Of a DNA stretch of 24,598 bases, positions 17,816 to 24,598 are shown piece after piece. The translations under genes and the position numbers were made by a program. The notes beneath the pieces were generated by a model. That model made no database searches, had not been told where the DNA came from, and saw nothing but the letters and a program-made list of their open reading frames with translations. Position 1 is the stretch's first letter; the number at the start of each line of letters is the position of its first letter. Source of the stretch: Azolla pinnata (Eukaryota > Streptophyta > Polypodiopsida > Salviniales > Salviniaceae); NCBI GenBank assembly GCA_037176905.1, contig JBBBWG010011668.1:1-24598 (forward strand), read 5' to 3'.

Positions 17816-19195
17816 AGTTTAGAAACCCCTTTAGGCAGAAAAAAAAAACAAATATCAGAAAAACATCTGGACTGTGACAACAACAGAGGCAATAACAAAA
17901 CATTGAATTTAAAATTAAAAAGCATTGAAGTCTCCACAATTGAAGAGCCCCCCACTGCAAGAAAAAGATGATTCCCCCCCTTTCTTTCTTTCACTATCTA
18001 TAGTTAAGGTTTTTCTGTTGTCCTTGTCATGGTCACACAAAACTCATAATATCTGAACTATAATCACAATACATGGCACACCTACTACACATGCATACAT
18101 GCATACACAGTACATACATGCCTACAACATGTGTATAAGCACAATATGCAGATCTATGCATGCATGAAATGGATGCATGCATGTGTTTTTGGCAGACATA
18201 TTAATTCATATAAGCTATAGTGCCTCTATCTGGATACCCTATCAATCAATCTCCATCTTTGCCTCTGCTCCTTCCCTCTCTCTCTCTCTCTCTCTCTCAA
18301 ATTAAGTGGGCAATTGATTGATTGATGGATGGATGACATGTGTCAGAGACATGGAGGCACACATAACATGCAATGCAATGCAATGCATGCACATGATGGT
18401 AGGTAGATACATTCATTCATGGTTTGCTTCTGTTTGTTTTCTCTGATACTAAGGTTTTCATACACCTTATGCTTGACAATCACCTTTCAGTCATTTTCAG
18501 CCTTTAAGTTTCACAATCTGCTGCATTCAAAGGAATCAAAGGATGTCTATATAATACATACATATATATATATATAGTCTAATTATATATCTATATATAT
18601 GGATTATGTATATATAGATATGTATATATATGGATTTCTCTCTATATATATGCTTGCAGTTTTTCTAAAGGTGGAAAGCATTCTAAAGCTGTGCCTTGCT
18701 CTTGCCCTCCATATTTATTTATTGCTTTGCTGATTTTTCTATGAAACCCTAAATTCTGCTGCTGCTGCTTCTTTTATGTGGCCGTTTGTAATTTACACTC
18801 TGTCTTTTCCTTCAAGTGGTGTGAGAAAACCCAAAAAACAAATATTAAAAAAAAAAAGAAACAAATGTTGGGAGGCTCAAAAAATAATTTAAAAAAAGTA
18901 GATTATCTATGCCTAAGAGGATGATCAAACACTATATATATAGACTAGATCAGATGAATATGTAGAGAGATAGATAGATAGATAGATAGCTTATAGTTAG
19001 TTACATAGATGGTTAGCTAGATATCTATAATTATACATCATAGCTAGATAGAATAGTATATGTGTATATGTGGTAGAGCTATATATAATCAATGGTAATT
19101 GATGGTGAAGCTTCCTTCCAATTTAGATGAGGCGGCTGTGTGTGAGAGGGGGGATCTGATGCATCATGCAGTATTCAATGCAATCTATATATTGC
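17816..19195. other. AT-rich non-coding stretch with many simple repeats
   Basis: No ORF of interest. It holds TGCATG/ATGCAATGCA repeats (18100-18390), a (CT)n run (about 18276-18298), TATATA blocks (18555-18650) and GATA repeats (18968-18988). As the sequence 5' of the MIR172 hairpin it is the likely site of the miRNA promoter and 5' part of the primary transcript, but no single start site stands out. Confidence 0.5.
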
Positions 19196-19580
19196 TATGA
19201 TGCATAGCGTTGTCCATTTTGTCTAATTATGCGCCTTCTAATTCCTGTTTATGTAATGCATAGCATCGTTCCACATTGTCTAATCATGCAGGTTATACAT
19301 AATTCATGTTTACAATACAATGCCTAGCATTGTCCGGATCGTTTCTAATTGTGCGCCTTATGATTCATGTTTATAGGATTTAATGCATAGGACTGTCCAG
19401 ATTGTCTCTAATCATGCGGATTATGATTCGTGTTTATATTTAAATATATAGCGAGATTGTCTCAATATTATCATGCAGCTTATGATTCATGCCACAATGC
19501 ATTGGATTGATCATATTGTCTATAATTTATGCAATGTCTAATCCATGCGTACATAACGCATCACATTGTCTAATATTACT
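19196..19580 (+). repeat. Degenerate ~60-bp tandem repeats upstream of MIR172
   Basis: A unit resembling AATGCATAGCATTGTCCAGA, TTGTCTCTAATCATGCGCCT and TATGATTCATGTTTATA recurs about six times with heavy drift (for example near 19200, 19255, 19320, 19383, 19440 and 19490). No frame is conserved. It lies 220 bp before the hairpin and could be in the primary transcript. Confidence 0.75.
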
Positions 19581-19827
19581 TATATTGCAGCTGGTTCACG
19601 TGCTATTTGTGTATTTTAATCCAGTCTGTATTCAGTTGTAAATCATGCACCATAGCTTCATACTAACCAATCTTGCAGCAAGTAATTGTATCTACTTTCT
19701 ATTGATCCAATCACCGAGCATCAGCACATTATAATAAGCCTGGGAATTATATATTAGTTAATAATCCAGACTTGTCTGATCATGTTAAATTACACTAGAT
19801 GGTGGTGATGATGATGATCAGTCTGTT

Positions 19828-19848
19828 GCAGCATCACCAAGACTCTCA
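19828..19848 (+). ncRNA. Predicted miR172* (5' arm)
   Basis: Derived by pairing with the mature strand and 2-nt 3' overhangs on both sides. It begins GCAGCATCACCAAGACTC, like known miR172* sequences (GCAGCACCATCAAGATTC-type) but with C at two sites that face A in the miRNA. Confidence 0.75.
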
Positions 19849-20011
19849 TCTCAAAGGCAAAAGGGCGGCCCAATGTTGTTGTTGACATCATTTTTCTTGC
19901 ATATATATCTAGTATTAGTATATCAACTGGTTTAACAATGATCAGTTTATATCTATATATATATAAGTTTTTGTTACATTGTAATCATTCCCTGGTGTTT
20001 GTGTTGAGGAG

Positions 20012-20032
20012 AGAATCTTGATGATGCTGCTA
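20012..20032 (+). ncRNA. miR172: Predicted mature miR172 (3' arm)
   Basis: The first 19 nt match canonical miR172a; the last two are TA instead of AT. The start is placed at A20012 because family members start with A (or G) at this position. With a 2-nt 3' overhang the end is 20032. Confidence 0.85.
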
Positions 20033-20049
20033 CTACATCAATCACATCC

Positions 20050-21091
20050 GACTAACTAACTTAACTAACTTAACCAACTTAACTAAATTCACTTAACTTA
20101 CTGACAGTACCTACTAATGACTGATCAGTGCTTCATTCTCTTTGTCTTTCTCCAGGCAACATGCATCTAATTTTGTACATCTTGCATGGATCCATATCTA
20201 TCTATCTATCTATCCATCTATACCAATTTAAATCATGCATGCAACTCCAATCAATATACGTTTCAAATACAAGTGGGAACTGTATATTCTGCATTTGAGT
20301 CATGCGCCTGCTGATCACAGTACTGTTCCTTTGTGATCAATGATGTCATATTCTGATTGAATTACGTTTTAACTACCATGGTTTCCTTTTGCAGGTACTG
20401 AATCTTAGGATGAACGATCTACTCGTACCATTGTCATCATCTGCCTGAAATAATAATCATTTGCCACTTGTTTGTAATTGACTGCCTTTCATTGTACTTG
20501 CAGCATGATCTAATGCAGTTTCTAGAGGTTGAGTGATATTGCTAATTGATCAACTGTTGTTAATTGCAGTATTCCTCGTCTTTTAATCTATTTTGCAGCT
20601 GCCATGGAGAACAGAGCTTTGTATGCACATTTCAGTCAACGCAATGGCCAAGAATATCCAACAATATGAGCTCTGTAATGGAACCATGGCCTGTTGTAAT
20701 GGTCCAAAAGATATTGATAGATTGAGTCAAGCTGTTTATTTAGCTAGGCAATGAGTGAGTAAGCCAAAACCTCTATCAATATCACGAGCATGTGGAATAC
20801 AAAATGAGATCAATGAAGCCTTTGCTTTTTTACTTGCATGTATAAATCTTCAACCTTAACCAGTGGTACTATTGTCTATTGTTGATGATTTAACTTCAAT
20901 CCTCAACTCACAACAGTGTTCTGGTTGTCACTTGTTGCTGCAGCTTGTAATTCCTTTATCATATTGATTCTATGTATTTCTCCGAGCTTAATGCGGGCCT
21001 TAAATCTTAAGCTGATCAGGTGGAGGTTTTTGCAATGAATCCATGAATGGGCCTGTTGAGAATCAGGCAATAGCTTATCCTTTTAGGTATA
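20050..21091. other. Non-coding sequence 3' of the MIR172 hairpin
   Basis: Begins with an (AACTTAACTA)-like simple repeat (20050-20100) and a (TCTA)n run (20196-20220). Several polypyrimidine-AG sites (for example TTTTGCAG before 20395 and 20598) could be 3' splice sites of a spliced primary transcript, but I cannot set exon limits. No coding potential seen. Confidence 0.45.
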
Positions 21092-21181
21092 CTTGTTGAA
21101 CTCATAGATGGGTTGATTTGCACGCCTATGAGAATCCTTGTTGAACTCATAGATAGGTTGATTTGCACGCTATGAGAATCC
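21092..21181. repeat. 45-bp tandem duplication
   Basis: CTTGTTGAACTCATAGAT(G/A) GGTTGATTTGCACGC(C)TAT GAGAATCC occurs twice head to tail, differing by one substitution and a one-base indel. No gene context. Confidence 0.93.
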
Positions 21182-22247
21182 TGCTTATCCATGATGTGCA
21201 TGTGTTTTTAAGTGTTTGAATGCAGCAGATGAGAGGATACAGCTCATGGAATAAACGACTTTTTCTTTTTTATTGGATGTTTGTGTGTGGATGAATTGGA
21301 AAGCCTACATGATTTGGAAATAGGATCAGGACATACCCAAATCATTTGCAATATGAAGAGAACAGAAGTTTTCATGATTTGGACATATAACTCAAATCAT
21401 TCCTTGTTGTGGAATCATCTTTCCTACACTGATTGATCATCACACTCAAAAAGACTCAAGAGAATCGAATCTGTTGATGCATCTTAAACACGTTTTTTGG
21501 CTCTGCTAATTTTCATCCGAGGCATTTGGAAACTTTTTTGCCAGATCTGATGAAGTTATTATGTTTGGAAGCATCAATGGAAGCTTATCTAATTCTTCTG
21601 ATTGACAATCCATCAACGACTGGATGGGAAACAGGCTTCTGTTTATACTCTATGATCATTTCTTGTAAGCAAAACCAGATGTATATTGTCCTCATTTAAA
21701 TGAGGATTATCAAGCAATCATTTGAAACTGTTTCCTGTTCAAATGCTTCTATAAAACATTTGTACCAATAGTAGAGGTATGAACTATCTCTCCACTTCAG
21801 ATTTTCACCATAACACTAAATATTTTCACTTACACAGTTTTCCAAATCAGCTTCTGGTTTCCATCTTTTTGACATATAACAATATGTGTCTGTGTACAGA
21901 ATTTTGTTGTTTTCTCCAATGAATCCAATACCAGTTATGGAAAAATATAAAGATGTTTTTGACAGTAAGGTGGAGGTTTGCTCGAAGTTGTGATCGAAAC
22001 CAAAACCCCAAAAAAAGCTGGTGCTAATCGGAAAGCCAAATCACAAATCTCACCGGAAAATTTTGAGAAGAATGAACTTTTATAGTTCCAGACTAAAATC
22101 GGTTAACAATAATTTACAGAAGGGATGTGAAAATGCCACCACCATAAGACTTCTTTTCTTGCATTTTGACTCACCTCAATGCATTGCTACAATCATATAT
22201 TACCATATGATGATAGGGGGGCTCTTTTTCACTTTCTCTGCCTAAAA
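21182..22247. other. Gene-free AT-rich spacer downstream of the IF3 gene
   Basis: No coding exon or RNA gene recognised on either strand. The right end should contain the 3' UTR and poly(A) site of the minus-strand IF3 gene; no single signal stands out. Confidence 0.5.
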
Positions 22248-24358
22248 TCAAGACTCGGCTGCACCTACAGTTGTAACAGCTTCAGCTTCTACATTCTTGT
22301 TGTCTTCATCATCTGATGTTTTCGGTGTCGTATTTGGGCTTTGTCCCGAGGACTTCCCCTTGCTAGATGTCAATACCATGGTCATGCTTCTCGGATCCTT
22401 CGTTAACTTGCTCTCCACAATGGCTTCCTTGAAATGGGAAGAAAATAAAAAACATCAGAGGTCATCTTAGTAGAAAAAACTACTGTCGATGGATAACTCA
22501 GCAAATCTACTCCATTGCTAAACTTGAGCCTGATCGATTCTACGACTGATCTTTCATTCAGGTTTTTGTGCACAAAAACTAGAGTTTTGAGGTCGATACA
22601 AAATTCTTCTACCAGCAACATCAGATTCCTATTGCCAGCATAGTCTGTCATGGTACCTCTTTTAGATCGTCCTCGAATCGCTGAAACAACTTGAGGCCAA
22701 GGTCCTTGAATTCCAGTTCCCTCCCCTTGAACTGAATGATCAATTTTACCTACATATCTACTGATATATTAATTTTGAGTCCGGAAACTGTAAAATGCTC
22801 GACAGTTACTGTTTGTTTTGTATTTAAACAAGTAGTCTGGCATAGAAGTTGAACGTGAGTTTAAGGACGGGATACTATGGTACCTTGTCTCCATCTTTTA
22901 GGAATCGCTGTACAGATCTGAGGCGAACACCATAATCATGCACATCAATGTTATACCTAGGACAACATAGAACATTTGTCAAATAGGTTAGCTTCACAGT
23001 TCAAGATATTAACTTCGCATATCCTCCATGTCTACATAACTTTAGAGTTCACATGAAACAAAATGAAACCTCAATGAAATAGAGAAGATGATCACCTCAT
23101 TTTTAGCTCCTTCAAATCCATTTTACTGGCTGTCGACAGGAAAAACAAAAAGCATGGAATAAGAATGAAATAACAAACAAATACATAAAAAAGATTGTAA
23201 TTATCATCATATCAGTTATCTACCCCAAAGCATGTGCATGCTATTTTCAAGCATTGCTATGGTTGTGCCTGGTAGATTGACAGACCAGTGATGAAAATAC
23301 GTATAAATGAAAATATTATCACCTGAACTTTTCTTCTGCTGCTCCTTTTTCCTTTTCTGCAACTCATACTTGAGTTTGCTGTTGCATAGCAAAAACGTTA
23401 AAAAGGTAATAAGTAGTTCATCTCTAAAGAAAGAAGTGAATGAGCATGTACTGGCATCCAGTAAGTATATGTGGCAATTCAAACACTAAATAATAACTAG
23501 CTATTACCTATACTGAACAATTTTCACACATGGGGGATCCTGTTTATCCAATTGTACCTATAATTTCAAAGTTTTTTGGAAACAACAGAATCAGGGCAAG
23601 GCGCACAAAAGACTCATTAATCTATAGCTTAAATTGTGGTGTTGGGAGAGACTCACCAAATCAAGTTCTTGCTCTTGAGCTCTATACAGAGCCTCTTGTC
23701 TTGTCATAGTGCCGACCTGTAGAAAGAAATAACATTCACCAGTTGTTTATCACAGTTTAGCATTGCCAGGAGATACGCTACAAGTATATAAATGAAATTA
23801 GATCCCCTGGAGACTAATAAGAACGTGATCGTACATAGCAAGGAACATAAATTGAAGGTTTCACCAAACGTGCAGTCCAGCGAGATAGCCAAAGAAGAGA
23901 ATCCAAACAGAATCTTTGTTTTGCAATGATGTCAGTCATCCTTTATTATATTCTGATGATACTTCTATTTTTGAGATCACCACAAGAATCTAATGGCATC
24001 ACACTGGGAACGAAAAAAAAGACCTGAAACTAAGGGATATTTAATTGTACATCTAGAAGTAACGTAAATGTTTGCACATTGACTTGACAATTTGACCTAC
24101 TGCTCTATCTAGCAAGAGATCTCGATACTTCAATCCTATACCTATGCATGTAAGATTCCTTTACACAGCAATTACAAGGCATAAAATTGAAACTCTCTAA
24201 TACTTCTCCTACCTCTTTCTTTCCTTACCTTCAGGGCTTTGACTTTCTAATACTCGTGCAAAACAAGTATACCCTTCCGTCAAATTTACATAGACAAATA
24301 CCAAGGAAAGATACATACCAATTTTCCATCTTCTCCAAGAAGCATTACAGTGGGGGAT
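22248..24358 (-). CDS. IF3: Organellar translation initiation factor IF-3, last eight exons (5' end beyond window)
   Basis: IF3 binds the 30S-type ribosomal subunit of plastids or mitochondria, keeps it free of the large subunit and checks start-codon pairing. Exons in transcript order: 24319-24358, 23657-23716, 23508-23557, 23323-23378, 23096-23129, 22884-22956, 22657-22749, 22248-22427, all GT-AG with matching phases. The N-domain shows 'SPTVMLLGEDGKLVGTM', 'TRQEALYRAQEQELDLVQL' and 'DPPCVKIVQYSKLKYELQKR', the counterpart of bacterial PPVCKIMDYGKYKYE. A Lys-rich linker follows. The C-domain shows 'KELKMRYNIDVHDYGVRLRS', 'RFLKDGDKVKLIIQFKGREL', 'FKDLGLKLFQRF' and 'RSMTMVL'. About 40 Ser/Thr/acidic residues follow to the TGA at 22248-22250. 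The targeting peptide and first exons are missing from the window. Plastid location is favoured by the 'ELKMRYNIDVHDY' style, but a mitochondrial one is possible. Confidence 0.95.
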
Positions 24359-24420
24359 CTGAGAATAAAAAAGTCGATAAAATCTCAGCATCACAGGATT
24401 TAATAGAAATCTTGGGATGT

Positions 24421-24598
24421 TCATGTTTTCAATCACTATATGATTTTTCATGCAAAATGGACAGCATATTATCCGGATCAAAATGGCACAGCTACATGAT
24501 ATGATGACTGTGTGTTCCTTAATCGAACACTAGAAAGTAAATGTTTCAATCACTATATGATTTTCATGTTTTCAATCACTATATGATTTTTCATGCAA
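24421..24598. repeat. Repeated ~28-bp motif in an IF3 intron
   Basis: TTTCAATCACTATATGATTT(TT)CATG occurs at 24427-24452, about 24544-24568 and 24570-24595. The last two are adjacent, so the array may continue beyond the window. It lies in the intron 5' of the first visible IF3 exon. Confidence 0.85.

Larger units (their letters stand above)
19801..20049 (+). ncRNA. MIR172: MIR172 precursor hairpin
   Basis: Bases 20012-20030 read AGAATCTTGATGATGCTGC, identical to the first 19 nt of plant miR172. The 5' arm at 19828-19846 (GCAGCATCACCAAGACTCT) pairs with it at 17 of 19 positions, leaving two A-C mismatches (20015/19843 and 20021/19837). Pairing continues outward on the loop side (20011/19847, 20004-20009 with 19849-19854). 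A weaker lower stem joins 19801-19809 to 20041-20049. The loop between the duplex arms is about 160 nt, within the range of plant precursors. Having the miRNA on the 3' arm matches known MIR172 genes. miR172 represses AP2/TOE-type transcription factors by cleavage and translational inhibition. No protein-coding ORF overlaps. The surrounding AT-rich DNA presumably encodes the pol II primary transcript. Confidence 0.92.

Noticed and set aside
17577-17994. Minus-strand reading with repeated 'YRSNQSNNT' and 'IYIYIY'
   Set aside because: Translation of the six-copy repeat and (AT)n tracts; no conserved frame or domain.
23216-23482. 88-codon minus-strand reading as a separate gene
   Set aside because: Only its middle (23323-23378) is an IF3 exon; the rest is intron read-through.

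Overview
This window looks like nuclear DNA from a vascular plant, most probably a fern. The evidence is a spliced QWRF-family gene, a multi-exon organellar IF3 gene, a MIR172 hairpin, large AT-rich intergenic spaces full of microsatellites, and two long intronless PPR genes. The PPR genes use a phrasing I associate with leptosporangiate ferns (repeated 'VDMYAKCG', 'SWNALIAGY', 'LLGACRK', 'AYVLMANIF'). The fern assignment is an inference from protein style, not from a database search.

Layout from left to right. 1-1635: a dead, 5'-truncated Ty1/copia retrotransposon on the minus strand (gag, zinc knuckle, protease, integrase), running out of the window on the left. 1636-3170: AT-rich spacer, then tandem ~100-bp repeats with (TTA)n and (CTT)n tracts, a 14-bp perfect palindrome and a telomere-like box. 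3764-7086 (+): a seven-exon gene for a 768-residue QWRF-motif (AUGMIN subunit 8-like) microtubule-associated protein. I reconstructed it exon by exon with consistent splice phases. 8437-10872 (-) and 11568-13970 (-): two tandem PPR genes with the same six-triplet layout but very different base composition. 14-17.8 kb: gene-poor, with a nine-unit minisatellite next to a second telo-box and several local duplications. 19801-20049 (+): a MIR172 precursor, with the miRNA on the 3' arm, lying in a long non-coding AT-rich stretch (17.8-22.2 kb) that probably contains its primary transcript. 22248-24358 (-): the last eight exons of an organellar translation initiation factor IF3 gene whose 5' part lies beyond the right edge.

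Functionally these are independent eukaryotic genes, not an operon. The two PPR proteins and IF3 would all act in organelle gene expression. The QWRF protein would act on cortical or mitotic microtubules. miR172 would repress AP2/TOE-type transcription factors. The most noteworthy item is the MIR172 hairpin, which contains no protein-coding ORF and is recognisable only from the mature sequence and its pairing partner. Other points of interest are the base-composition split between the PPR paralogs, the QWRY variant and 35-serine run of the QWRF protein, and the telo-box/minisatellite locus near 15.8 kb.
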